DNA of 15,270 bases from Scatosoma sp045632625 (GTDB lineage: Bacteria; Bacillota; Clostridia; Christensenellales; Borkfalkiaceae): the NCBI GenBank assembly GCA_045632625.1, contig JAZQWZ010000029.1:1-15270 (forward strand). The letters are read 5' to 3'. Position 1 is the stretch's first letter. Each line of letters begins with the position of its first letter. The translations under genes were made by a program, and so were the position numbers. The notes under the pieces were generated by a model. That model did not search any database, was not told the origin of the DNA, and worked only from the letters and a program-made list of their open reading frames with translations. Below, piece after piece: positions 7,450 to 13,848 of the stretch.

Positions 7450-7478
7450 TTGCTTTTTTTGTAAAAATCGGCTATAAT
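7450..7478 (+). promoter_or_regulatory. Promoter of the class II aldolase gene
   Basis: TTGCTT (7450-7455) and TATAAT (7473-7478) are spaced by 17 bp, a good housekeeping sigma promoter. Transcription would begin around 7485, which rules out an upstream ATG at 7484 as a start and gives a leader of about 35 nt containing GGAGG (7506-7510). Confidence 0.8.
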
Positions 7479-7519
7479 AGTCGATGGAAATAAGAAAAAA
7501 GTTTTGGAGGAACTATAAA

Positions 7520-8455
7520 ATGCCCTTAGTAACAACGAAAGACATGTTCAAAAAAGCGTACGAAGGCAAATATGCAATCGGCGCGTTCAATGTGAACAAC
7601 ATGGAAATGATTCAAGCCATCGTGGAAGCAGCAAACGAAGAGAAATCTCCCGTTATTTTGCAGGTATCCGCAGGCGCAAGAAAGTACGCAAACCCCGTAT
7701 ATTTAAGACATTTGGTTGCGGCAGCGGCGGAAACGACGGATATTCCCCTTGCAATGCACCTGGACCACGGCGCGGATTTTGAAATTTGCAAAGCGTCCAT
7801 CGACAGCGGTTTTACGTCGGTTATGATCGACGCATCCTCGCATCCTTGGGAAGAAAACATCGCAATCACCAAAAAGGTTGTTGAATATGCGCACGACCAC
7901 GGCGTAGTGGTAGAAGCGGAACTTGGTAAGCTTGCAGGTATCGAAGACGACGTAAACGTTGACGCGGCTGACGCGCAATTCACTTCCCCTGACGAAGTGG
8001 AAGAATTTACGCAACGCACGGGTATCGACTCGCTTGCAATCGCTATCGGCACCAGCCACGGCGCATACAAGTTTAAACCTGGTCAAGATCCCAAATTGCG
8101 TTTGGATATTTTGGAAGAAATCGGCAAGCGTTTGCCTGGTTTCCCCATTGTTTTGCACGGCGCTTCGTCCGTTCCCCAAGACAAAGTTGCGATCGTAAAT
8201 CAATTTGGCGGTCACATGCCCGACGCAATCGGTATTCCCGAAAGCGAGCTTAGAAAAGCGGCGCAAATGGCGGTTTGCAAAATTAATATCGACAGCGACC
8301 TTCGCGTAGCGTTCACGGCGGCGCTTCGTAAACATTTCAACGATTTCCCCGGTCACTTCGACCCCCGTCAATATCTTGGCGACGCACGCGCATGGATGAA
8401 AGAAATGGTAAAACATAAAATTGTCAACGTGCTTGGTTCTGCTGGCAAAATCTAA
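7520..8455 (+). CDS. fba: Class II fructose-1,6-bisphosphate aldolase
   Basis: Zinc-dependent aldolase that interconverts fructose-1,6-bisphosphate with dihydroxyacetone phosphate and glyceraldehyde-3-phosphate, in the cytoplasm. With ATG 7520 the protein is 311 aa, normal for the short class II type of Bacillota. HLDHG (80-84) supplies the catalytic Asp82 and zinc ligand His83; VEAELG (131-136) holds the conserved Glu; GTSHGAYKF (177-185) and VLHGASS (211-217) give zinc ligands His180 and His213; NIDSDLR (256-262) is the phosphate-binding segment. The start is set by GGAGG at 7506-7510; an in-frame ATG at 7484 lies upstream of this site and at the predicted transcription start. The gene is monocistronic, with its own promoter and terminator, and forms a glycolytic pair with the gap gene 1.7 kb downstream. 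Confidence 0.96.
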   Translation: MPLVTTKDMFKKAYEGKYAIGAFNVNNMEMIQAIVEAANEEKSPVILQVSAGARKYANPVYLRHLVAAAAETTDIPLAMHLDHGADFEICKASIDSGFTSVMIDASSHPWEENIAITKKVVEYAHDHGVVVEAELGKLAGIEDDVNVDAADAQFTSPDEVEEFTQRTGIDSLAIAIGTSHGAYKFKPGQDPKLRLDILEEIGKRLPGFPIVLHGASSVPQDKVAIVNQFGGHMPDAIGIPESELRKAAQMAVCKINIDSDLRVAFTAALRKHFNDFPGHFDPRQYLGDARAWMKEMVKHKIVNVLGSAGKI

Positions 8456-8470
8456 AATCAAAACGTAACA

Positions 8471-8502
8471 AAAAGCCGCTCCTTGAAAAAGGGGCGGTTT
8501 TC
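8471..8502 (+). terminator. Intrinsic terminator of the aldolase gene
   Basis: CCGCTCCTT (8476-8484) pairs with AAGGGGCGG (8489-8497, one G.T pair) around a short loop, followed by a T-rich tail to 8502. An A-run precedes the stem. Confidence 0.85.
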
Positions 8503-8543
8503 TTATATACATAATAGAATACGCGTACCTGCGCATAAAATAA

Positions 8544-8569
8544 TCGGCAGCGCCAAACAGCGCCGCCGA
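8544..8569 (-). terminator. Probable terminator of the leftward membrane-protein gene
   Basis: An imperfect inverted repeat TCGGCAGCGCC (8544-8554) / AGCGCCGCCGA (8559-8569) lies just past the stop codon of the - strand gene. Read on the - strand it is followed by TTATTTTA. It may also act in the + direction, as a backup for the aldolase terminator. Confidence 0.6.
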
Positions 8570-8574
8570 AAAAC

Positions 8575-9126
8575 TTATTTGCTTTTGTTTAAGATATTTA
8601 CTTGATTGTGTTCGCAGTTGCTGTGGTCAACGTCAACAAATTTTACGTAGGGGTCTACGTAGAAGTGCGCGCATTTCCATTTTCTAAGCAAGATGGGTAA
8701 CCACAAAGAGTAGATGCCACAGGTGATTATAGATAAAAAGCCCCATTTCATAAACGTAATTGCAGTGGCGGTAGTGTTTGCCTCAAAACAAACGGGGTGC
8801 CCGCTGATAATCGTGTGTCTCGCATTCCAACGGCAATGGATTAAGAATGCCCAAGCTCCGCCCCAACAAGAAAAAAACGCGCAGGGCAAACATACCAGCA
8901 TAATAAATAAAAACGCCAGCAGTGCCTGTTGCGAGCACGACGCAATCAGAGCGAGTGTAACCGACACGCAAAATACAACGCAAAAAAGCACCACAAGCAT
9001 ATTTGCAAAACAGGCTTTAATACACGTGCCGATATATCCGCCGACAGAGCCTAAAAATTCACTTTTGTGAACGGGCTTAATCGTAGGTACACACGGCTGG
9101 TTGTTTGTTGCGTTGGGATGGAACAT
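8575..9126 (-). CDS. Small cysteine-rich DUF898-like membrane protein
   Basis: The 183-aa protein of unknown function is a paralogue of the next gene. Shared features are an N-terminal K/T-SEF-x-G-x-x-GG-x-IG segment (22-33), two hydrophobic stretches (about 38-62 and 68-97), a R-H-T segment (103-105) and a third hydrophobic segment ending GIYSLWLPILLRKWKCAH (137-154). This pattern, with W-x-x-x-H-T-type segments after each membrane unit, resembles DUF898 (YjgN) proteins, whose role is unknown. Fourteen of 183 residues are Cys, several inside the membrane segments, whereas the paralogue has one. The start is the ATG at 9126, with AAGGAG 5 bases upstream. It has its own promoter and terminator. 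The family name is from memory and moderately sure. Confidence 0.75.
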   Translation of the reverse strand: MFHPNATNNQPCVPTIKPVHKSEFLGSVGGYIGTCIKACFANMLVVLFCVVFCVSVTLALIASCSQQALLAFLFIMLVCLPCAFFSCWGGAWAFLIHCRWNARHTIISGHPVCFEANTTATAITFMKWGFLSIITCGIYSLWLPILLRKWKCAHFYVDPYVKFVDVDHSNCEHNQVNILNKSK

Positions 9127-9159
9127 AGTTTCTCCTTCATCAAACGAAAAAGTTTGGAT

Positions 9160-9194
9160 ATATATAGTATACTATATATCAATAAAAAAGTCAA
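9160..9194 (-). promoter_or_regulatory. Promoter with a 20-bp perfect palindrome over the -10
   Basis: On the - strand, TTGACT (complement of 9189-9194) and TATACT (complement of 9166-9171) are 17 bp apart. Bases 9160-9179 form a perfect 20-bp palindrome centred on GTATAC that covers the -10, a likely operator site, although A/T-rich palindromes arise easily by chance. A small leader hairpin CAAAC/GTTTG (9141-9156) follows in the transcript. Confidence 0.7.
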
Positions 9195-9216
9195 TAGAAG
9201 AGAATACGGAAACCGT

Positions 9217-9258
9217 AAAAAAATAAAGAATTACCGCGCAGTGCGATGCACCGCGCGG
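9217..9258 (-). terminator. Terminator of the second DUF898-like gene
   Basis: On the - strand, a stem of CCGCGC and GTGC paired with GCAC and GCGCGG (9234-9258, one A/C mismatch, GAT loop) is followed by TAATTCTTTATTTTTTTA. It lies about 25 bp past the stop codon of the 188-aa gene and before the promoter of the next gene, so the two paralogues are separate units. Confidence 0.85.
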
Positions 9259-9280
9259 CAGATGTACAATTTGGTTGAAA

Positions 9281-9847
9281 TTATCTCATCGTAGGATAGC
9301 TGAAGTAAGCGGGTTGATAGCTTGCGTTCAATGCTCTTTGTTGTGCGGGAGCGTTGTAGAACGTTTGCATTTCCATTACAGGAGCTTCATCGTCGATAAC
9401 CGTGTGAGCCGTTCTCCATTGTTTAACTTTAATGGGAAGCCACAAACCGAAGATGAGAACCGTGAATACGGTTGCGAAGAACCATTTGATACCTTTGAAG
9501 GTAAGGTTCCACGTTTTGCCCGTGAATTTCAAGCGGTAGCCGTTTACTCTGGTGTGTCTAACGAACCAACGTTGACGGATGTTGGAGAACCAAGCGCATG
9601 CGAATACGAAACCGAAGAAAGCGAGAACGCCGCCAACGATAAGTACTACCGTGCTGAGTTCAATAACTTCCAAAACGCCGAGAAGGAGGGGAGCTGCGAA
9701 GATTGCAAGAGCGAATACGAATGCCAAGAAAGCAACGACCGTTCTGCCAATCAAGCCACCCAACTTGCCGTCAAATTCACTCGTAGGGAGCACCGAGTAG
9801 AAGTTGTTGTACATGTTTTGTTGATGAGTGTTTTGTTGTTTAGCCAT
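9281..9847 (-). CDS. Small DUF898-like membrane protein
   Basis: The 188-aa protein of unknown function has a Gln/Asn-rich polar N-terminus (1-20), then SEFDGKLGGLIG (23-34), two hydrophobic helices (about 36-57 and 63-88), the segment RHTRVNGYRLKFTG (97-110), a third hydrophobic stretch (about 119-139) closing with GLWLPIKVKQWRTAHTVID (134-152), and a Tyr/Gln-rich tail with repeated aromatic residues. The R-x-N-G-x-R-L-x-F-T-G and W-x-x-x-H-T elements are those of DUF898-type proteins. It shares the same order of elements with its neighbour on the left but low identity, so the duplication is old. ATG at 9847 has AAGGAG 8 bases upstream, and the gene is driven by a near-perfect consensus promoter, so it is probably well expressed. 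Confidence 0.78.
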   Translation of the reverse strand: MAKQQNTHQQNMYNNFYSVLPTSEFDGKLGGLIGRTVVAFLAFVFALAIFAAPLLLGVLEVIELSTVVLIVGGVLAFFGFVFACAWFSNIRQRWFVRHTRVNGYRLKFTGKTWNLTFKGIKWFFATVFTVLIFGLWLPIKVKQWRTAHTVIDDEAPVMEMQTFYNAPAQQRALNASYQPAYFSYPTMR

Positions 9848-9875
9848 GGATAAAACTCCTTTATTTAGTATACTG

Positions 9876-9911
9876 TGTAATCATTATACATTACATTATA
9901 TAAAATGTCAA
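9876..9911 (-). promoter_or_regulatory. Consensus promoter with an inverted repeat at the -10
   Basis: On the - strand, TTGACA (complement of 9906-9911) and TATAAT (complement of 9883-9888) are separated by exactly 17 bp: both hexamers match the sigma-A consensus perfectly. An inverted repeat TGTAAT-N8-ATTACA (9876-9895) surrounds the -10. Just downstream, at the expected transcription start, is AGTATACT (9867-9874), an 8-mer also present in the palindrome of the sister gene promoter (9166-9173). Confidence 0.85.
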
Positions 9912-10044
9912 GAGAAAATAGAAAAAAATTTTAAAAAAATTAGAAAAATTTTCATAAATCTATCACAATTCTAACAATGGAGCAATCGCGCCTGAAAAAA
10001 ATGCGAAAAAAAAGAAAAAAGTGGCGTAGGCGGTGTTCAAATCA
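9912..10044. other. A-rich spacer between divergent promoters
   Basis: This stretch separates the leftward DUF898-like promoter from the rightward gap promoter. It is rich in A-runs on the + strand and holds no convincing gene, RNA or repeat. A-tracts of this kind can act as UP elements or bend DNA, but nothing specific is visible. Confidence 0.5.
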
Positions 10045-10073
10045 TTGACGAAAAAGCAAAAGTATGGTAGAAT
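10045..10073 (+). promoter_or_regulatory. Promoter of the gap gene
   Basis: TTGACG (10045-10050) and TAGAAT (10068-10073) with a 17-bp spacer form a good housekeeping promoter. Transcription would start near 10080, leaving a leader of about 80 nt before the Shine-Dalgarno site. Confidence 0.8.
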
Positions 10074-10145
10074 ATTACACGGACAAGCGATGTTCGTTAT
10101 TTTCGCGTGCCCAAAAATACGAGAAATAAAATTTTTGTCAAAATA

Positions 10146-10163
10146 AAGGAGAATTTCACTATC
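10146..10163 (+). promoter_or_regulatory. Ribosome binding site of gap followed by an ATC codon
   Basis: AAGGAG at 10146-10151 is a full Shine-Dalgarno site. Nine bases later, at 10161-10163, the codon where homology places the initiator methionine is ATC. No ATG, GTG or TTG lies in frame between the Shine-Dalgarno site and the conserved Rossmann glycine motif. The nearest in-frame upstream candidate is GTG at 10107, which has no clear Shine-Dalgarno site. Confidence 0.65.
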
Positions 10164-11180
10164 GCAAACGTAAAAGTTGCAATCGTCGGTTTTGGTCGTA
10201 TCGGCCGTCTTGCGTTCAGACAAATGTTCGGCGCAGAAGGTTACGAAGTAGTAGCAATCAACGACCTTACCAGCCCCTCCATGCTTGCGCACCTTCTTAA
10301 ATACGACTCCGCGCAAGGCAGATACGCACTTGGCGATACGGTTTCCGCTGACGATGAAGCAGGTACGATTACCGTTAACGGCCAAACGATTAAAATTTAC
10401 GCAGAAAAAGACGCAGTGAACTGCCCTTGGGCTGCTTTGGACGTAGACGTAGTGCTTGAATGCACCGGTTTCTACACCTCGAAAGCGAAATCCGAAGCGC
10501 ACATCAAAGCAGGCGCGAAGAAAGTTGTTATCTCTGCTCCCGCAGGCAACGACCTTCCTACCATCGTTTACAGCGTAAACGAAAAGACGCTTTCCAAATC
10601 GGATGCGATCATTTCCGCAGCTTCCTGCACCACCAACTGCCTTGCACCTATGGCAAACACGCTTAACAAGCTTGCTAAAATCAAGAAAGGTTACATGACC
10701 ACGATCCACGCATACACGGGCGACCAAATGGTACTTGACGGCCCCCACAGAAAGGGCGACTTCCGTCGTGCAAGAGCAGCAGCTGCTAACATCGTTCCCA
10801 ACTCCACGGGCGCAGCAAAAGCTATCGGTCTTGTTATCCCCGAATTGAACGGCGTACTTGACGGTTGCGCACAACGCGTTCCCGTTCCTACCGGTTCGCT
10901 TACCCAACTCGTTGCAATTTGCGAAGGCGAAGTTGACGCAGCTACGGTAAACGCAGCAATGAAAGCAGCAGCTTCCGCATCCTTCGGTTACACCGAAGAA
11001 GAAATCGTTTCTTCCGACATCGTTGGTATTACCTATGGTTCGCTCTTCGACGCTACGCAAACGAAGTGCATGCCCATGGGCGATGGCAACACGCTTGTAA
11101 AGGTAGTTTCTTGGTATGACAACGAAAACTCCTACACCAGCCAAATGGTAAGAACGATTAAATACTTCGCAGAACTTTAA
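10161..11180 (+). CDS. gap: Glyceraldehyde-3-phosphate dehydrogenase, probable ATC start
   Basis: Tetrameric cytoplasmic enzyme that oxidises and phosphorylates glyceraldehyde-3-phosphate with NAD+. From the ATC at 10161 the protein is 339 aa, the normal length. It shows the Rossmann motif VGFGRIGR (9-16), IND (33-35) with Asp35 favouring NAD over NADP, SCTTN (155-159) with catalytic Cys156, HAYTGDQ (183-189) with His183, RRARAAAANIVPNSTGAAKA (202-221) for phosphate binding, and SWYDNENSY (317-325). An alternative GTG start at 10107 would add 18 residues not usual in the family and lacks a Shine-Dalgarno site, so ATC is preferred; a sequencing error of ATG to ATC is also possible. Codon choice (TTC, ATC, AAC, CTT) suggests strong expression. 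The gene has its own promoter and terminator. Confidence 0.93.
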   Translation: MANVKVAIVGFGRIGRLAFRQMFGAEGYEVVAINDLTSPSMLAHLLKYDSAQGRYALGDTVSADDEAGTITVNGQTIKIYAEKDAVNCPWAALDVDVVLECTGFYTSKAKSEAHIKAGAKKVVISAPAGNDLPTIVYSVNEKTLSKSDAIISAASCTTNCLAPMANTLNKLAKIKKGYMTTIHAYTGDQMVLDGPHRKGDFRRARAAAANIVPNSTGAAKAIGLVIPELNGVLDGCAQRVPVPTGSLTQLVAICEGEVDAATVNAAMKAAASASFGYTEEEIVSSDIVGITYGSLFDATQTKCMPMGDGNTLVKVVSWYDNENSYTSQMVRTIKYFAEL

Positions 11181-11190
11181 TTGTTACTAA

Positions 11191-11231
11191 AAAATCAACA
11201 CCGCACTCACAACGGGTGCGGTGATTTTTTT
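11191..11231 (+). terminator. Intrinsic terminator of gap
   Basis: CACCGCAC (11199-11206) pairs perfectly with GTGCGGTG (11216-11223), preceded by an A-run and followed by seven T residues, a classic intrinsic terminator. Confidence 0.92.
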
Positions 11232-11240
11232 ATAAAACCG

Positions 11241-11269
11241 TTGACTTTCTCGCGCGCGCGTGATATAAT
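11241..11269 (+). promoter_or_regulatory. Promoter of the SGNH lipoprotein gene
   Basis: TTGACT (11241-11246) and TATAAT (11264-11269) are 17 bp apart. The spacer contains an alternating CG tract (11251-11260). The Shine-Dalgarno AAAAGGAG (11274-11281) begins at about the expected transcription start, so the leader would be very short, about 15 nt. Confidence 0.85.
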
Positions 11270-11290
11270 AAGGAAAAGGAGAATACTGTT

Positions 11291-12076
11291 ATGAAACTGA
11301 AAAAATTATTTTCTATTATTTTAGCAACGATAACGGCGTCGGCAACGCTTTGCCTTTGCGCCTGCGATTTGTTTGGTGGTAGAACCTCGTCTCAGCAAGC
11401 CAAAAAACCCATTGATTATCAAAATATCGTGTGGAGCTGTTTGGGCGATAGTATCACGGATGAGTCAAACAGCGAAAAATATCCCACGATGCTCATGGAT
11501 GAATACGGCTATAAGAGAATGAACAACTACGCAAAGAGCGGTGCGACCATCACAACGCTTAACGAAAGCAATAATTTGCAACAGCAAATTGAAAAAGTGG
11601 ACAAAGAAAGTGATATCATCTCCGTGTTCGCGGGGGTAAACGACTTTATGTTTTATTCCGCACCCAAGGGCAAAAAGGGTTTTTCCGACGTGGAAACTTT
11701 TTACGGTGCTGTGGATACGCTGATAAAAGGCTTGAAGGCGCGCTGTCCTGATGCCTACATATTCTTTATCACGCCCTATAAATGCACTTGGAAAGACGGG
11801 CGCACGTACGATAAGGAAAATGCGGAAGGGTTGATTTTAAGCGATTACGTCAACGTGATCATTGATTTATGCAATCAATACAACTTGGATTATTTAAACT
11901 TGTTTGTGGACGGCGGTTTTGATTTTAATAACCCTATGTATACGGTTGACGGTTTGCATCCGTTGGGACGCTTCTACGAAGAATTTACAATGCCTATGAT
12001 TGCGGAATTTGTGGAAGAAAATTACCCGTCCTTTGCAAAAGCGAAAATAAAAGACACGGTGCCCGTTGACGCGTAA
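11291..12076 (+). CDS. SGNH/GDSL-family hydrolase lipoprotein
   Basis: The 261-aa exported protein has a lipoprotein signal: basic start KLKK, hydrophobic core 6-20, and a lipobox-like L-C-A-C with Cys25 as the likely lipid-bearing residue (Cys21 and Cys23 are also present). The mature part carries the SGNH blocks in order: GDSIT (52-56) with nucleophile Ser54, Gly84 in AKSGAT, GVNDF (115-119) with Asn117, and DGLHPLG (220-226) with Asp220 and His223. All catalytic positions are present, so it is probably an active esterase or acyl-hydrolase at the outer face of the membrane, for example on acetylated polysaccharide or lipid. The substrate is not predictable. The gene is monocistronic, with its own promoter and a terminator shared with the convergent glyS. 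Confidence 0.9.
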   Translation: MKLKKLFSIILATITASATLCLCACDLFGGRTSSQQAKKPIDYQNIVWSCLGDSITDESNSEKYPTMLMDEYGYKRMNNYAKSGATITTLNESNNLQQQIEKVDKESDIISVFAGVNDFMFYSAPKGKKGFSDVETFYGAVDTLIKGLKARCPDAYIFFITPYKCTWKDGRTYDKENAEGLILSDYVNVIIDLCNQYNLDYLNLFVDGGFDFNNPMYTVDGLHPLGRFYEEFTMPMIAEFVEENYPSFAKAKIKDTVPVDA

Positions 12077-12130
12077 AAAAACAGCGAAAAACACAAAAAC
12101 ACCCCACCCATGTACGCAATCAAATAAAAA

Positions 12131-12170
12131 ACAACCCCCTTTCGGTATCTCGCCGAAAGGGGGATTTGTT
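12131..12170. terminator. Bidirectional terminator between convergent genes
   Basis: An 11-bp perfect stem CCCCCTTTCGG (12135-12145) / CCGAAAGGGGG (12153-12163) with a 7-nt loop. On the - strand it is followed by TTGTTTTTT, a good tail for glyS; on the + strand ATTTGTT serves the lipoprotein gene less strongly. Confidence 0.9.
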
Positions 12171-12183
12171 ATGCAAAATTCAA

Positions 12184-13584
12184 TTAAAATTCAATCTTTT
12201 CTTGAATATAAGCAATCGCTTCCTCTACGGACACGCGGATTTGTTCCATCGTATCTCTGTCACGCACGGTTACCGTACCGTTTTCCAAGGTGTCGAAATC
12301 GACGGTTACACAGAAGGGCGTACCGATTTCGTCTTGACGGCGGTAGCGTTTGCCGATAGAACCGGTAATATCGTAGGTAGTGGGGAACTTCTTCATCATC
12401 TTTGCATAAATTTCGTCCGCTTTTTCGCTTAAATTCTTTTGCAAAGGCAACACGGCGCACTTATAAGGTGCAAGCGCAGGGTGTAAACGAAGTACCGTAC
12501 GGATATCGTTCTTTTCCGCGTCCACCACTTCTTCATCGTAGGCGTCCGTCAAAAATGCAAGCACAACACGGTCAGCGCCGAGCGAGGGTTCTACTACGTA
12601 GGGTACGTAGCGTTCGCCTGTTACGGGGTCTACGTAATCGATGGGTTTACCGCATTCTTTCGCGTGTTGAGAAAGGTCATAATCCGTTCTATCCGCAATG
12701 CCCCAAAGTTCGCCCCAACCGAACGCGAATTTATATTCAAAGTCGGTCGTTGCCTTAGAATAGAAGCAAAGCTCTTCGGGGGAGTGGTCGCGAAGGTGCA
12801 GATTTTCTTCTTTCATGCCAAGCGACAACAGCCAGTTTTTGCAGAAATCTTTCCAGTAGGCAAACCATTCCAAATCGGTGCCGGGTTTGCAGAAGAATTC
12901 TAATTCCATTTGTTCAAATTCGCGGGTGCGGAAGGTGAAGTTACCGGGCGTAATTTCGTTTCTAAACGATTTACCCACTTGCGCGATACCGAACGGCACG
13001 CGCATACGCGTTGCGCGTTGCACGTTGGCGAAGTTGACGAAAATACCTTGTGCGGTTTCGGGACGGAGATATACGGTGTTTGCCGAATCTTCCGTAACGC
13101 CTTGGAAGGTTTTGAACATCAAATTGAATTTACGAATAGACGTGAAATCGTGGTTACCGCAGATAGGGCAAACGAGCTTGTGTTCGTTGATAAACGCTTC
13201 CAGTGCGTCGTTGTCCATGCTTTCCACCTTTACGTCCATGCCCTTTTTCGCTACGTACGCTTCTACCAAGTTATCCGCGCGGTGGCGAGCCTTACAGCTC
13301 TTGCAGTCCATCAAAGGGTCAGAGAAACCGCCGAGATGCCCCGACGCTTTCCAGGTGCGCGTGTTCATCAAGATAGCGCAATCCACGCCCGTGTTATGGG
13401 GATTTTCTTGCACGAATTTTTTCCACCAAGCTTTCTTTACGTTGTTTTTAAGTTCTACGCCCAAAGGACCGTAATCCCACGTGTTTGCAAGACCGCCGTA
13501 AATTTCACTGCCGGGGAAGATAAAGCCTCTGTTTTTGCACAGAGAAACGAGTTTTTCCATCGTTACAGCTCTTTTTTCTGCCAT
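12184..13584 (-). CDS. glyQS: Glycyl-tRNA synthetase, single-chain class II type
   Basis: This 466-aa cytoplasmic enzyme charges tRNA-Gly and is the homodimeric form rather than the alpha2-beta2 form. The class II core includes FPGSEIYGG (23-31) and a W-D-Y-G-P-L-G segment near 36-42. Zinc-type pairs CKSC (94-97) and CPIC (139-142) flank an insertion. VYLRPETAQG (171-180) precedes motif 2 FRNEITPGNFTFRTREFEQ (207-225), and motif 3 VEPSLGADR follows. The C-terminal part (from about 370, with KCAVLPL and GKRYRRQDEIGTPFCVTVD) is the anticodon-binding domain. ATG at 13584 has AGAGG 9 bases upstream. The promoter lies close by and leaves a leader of roughly 40 nt, too short for a T-box, the usual control of this gene in Bacillota. 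It converges with the lipoprotein gene. Confidence 0.97.
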   Translation of the reverse strand: MAEKRAVTMEKLVSLCKNRGFIFPGSEIYGGLANTWDYGPLGVELKNNVKKAWWKKFVQENPHNTGVDCAILMNTRTWKASGHLGGFSDPLMDCKSCKARHRADNLVEAYVAKKGMDVKVESMDNDALEAFINEHKLVCPICGNHDFTSIRKFNLMFKTFQGVTEDSANTVYLRPETAQGIFVNFANVQRATRMRVPFGIAQVGKSFRNEITPGNFTFRTREFEQMELEFFCKPGTDLEWFAYWKDFCKNWLLSLGMKEENLHLRDHSPEELCFYSKATTDFEYKFAFGWGELWGIADRTDYDLSQHAKECGKPIDYVDPVTGERYVPYVVEPSLGADRVVLAFLTDAYDEEVVDAEKNDIRTVLRLHPALAPYKCAVLPLQKNLSEKADEIYAKMMKKFPTTYDITGSIGKRYRRQDEIGTPFCVTVDFDTLENGTVTVRDRDTMEQIRVSVEEAIAYIQEKIEF

Positions 13585-13622
13585 AAAAATAAACCTCTTT
13601 TGAAAAAATTTATAACAAAGTT

Positions 13623-13670
13623 ATTATACGACATTTTCGCTGAATAAGTCAAACCTTTGCGCCAAGGTTT
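13623..13670 (-). promoter_or_regulatory. glyS promoter with an adjacent inverted repeat
   Basis: On the - strand, TTGACT (complement of 13647-13652) and TATAAT (complement of 13623-13628) have an 18-bp spacer. An inverted repeat AAACCTT (13651-13657) / AAGGTTT (13664-13670) with loop TGCGCC abuts the -35, a possible protein-binding site. Confidence 0.75.
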
Positions 13671-13805
13671 CTAAAAAAATTTCTTTTCTTACCAAAAAAC
13701 TCAAAATTTCATCCTAAGAAAAGCTTTTGCATAGCAAAAATAAGAAAAAAACTGAAAATATTTTAAAAAAACACACGCTAAGCTATTCCATTTTATCGAA
13801 AAGTA

Positions 13806-13814
13806 TGCTATAAT
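13806..13814 (+). promoter_or_regulatory. Extended -10 promoter of the formate--tetrahydrofolate ligase gene
   Basis: TGCTATAAT (13806-13814) is an extended -10 element with a perfect hexamer. No recognisable -35 lies 16-18 bp upstream, as is common for extended -10 promoters. Transcription would start near 13821, with AAGGAG (13837-13842) in a short leader; no tetrahydrofolate riboswitch fits in that space. Confidence 0.7.
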
Positions 13815-13848
13815 AAGGTGAACGAGTATTTGCAGAAGGAGTACGGCT

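Noticed and set aside
7484..7519. Upstream ATG (7484) as start of the aldolase
   Set aside because: It coincides with the predicted transcription start, and the Shine-Dalgarno GGAGG lies after it; ATG 7520 gives the normal N-terminus.
9275..9853. + strand open frame of 192 codons over the DUF898-like gene
   Set aside because: The - strand frame has a consensus promoter, AAGGAG, membrane helices and a paralogue; the + strand product has no such support.
10107..10160. GTG 10107 as start of gap
   Set aside because: It has no clear Shine-Dalgarno site and gives an extension not usual in the family; kept only as the alternative to ATC 10161.
9963..11144. 393-codon - strand open frame opposite gap
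   Set aside because: It mirrors the codon pattern of a strongly expressed gene on the other strand; the product is a Cys/Val/Phe-rich string with no domain.
12878..13647. + strand open frames opposite glyS
   Set aside because: Antisense shadows of a conserved glycyl-tRNA synthetase.
13815..13848. Tetrahydrofolate riboswitch in the fhs leader
   Set aside because: Only about 28 nt lie between the predicted transcription start and the start codon, too few for the aptamer.
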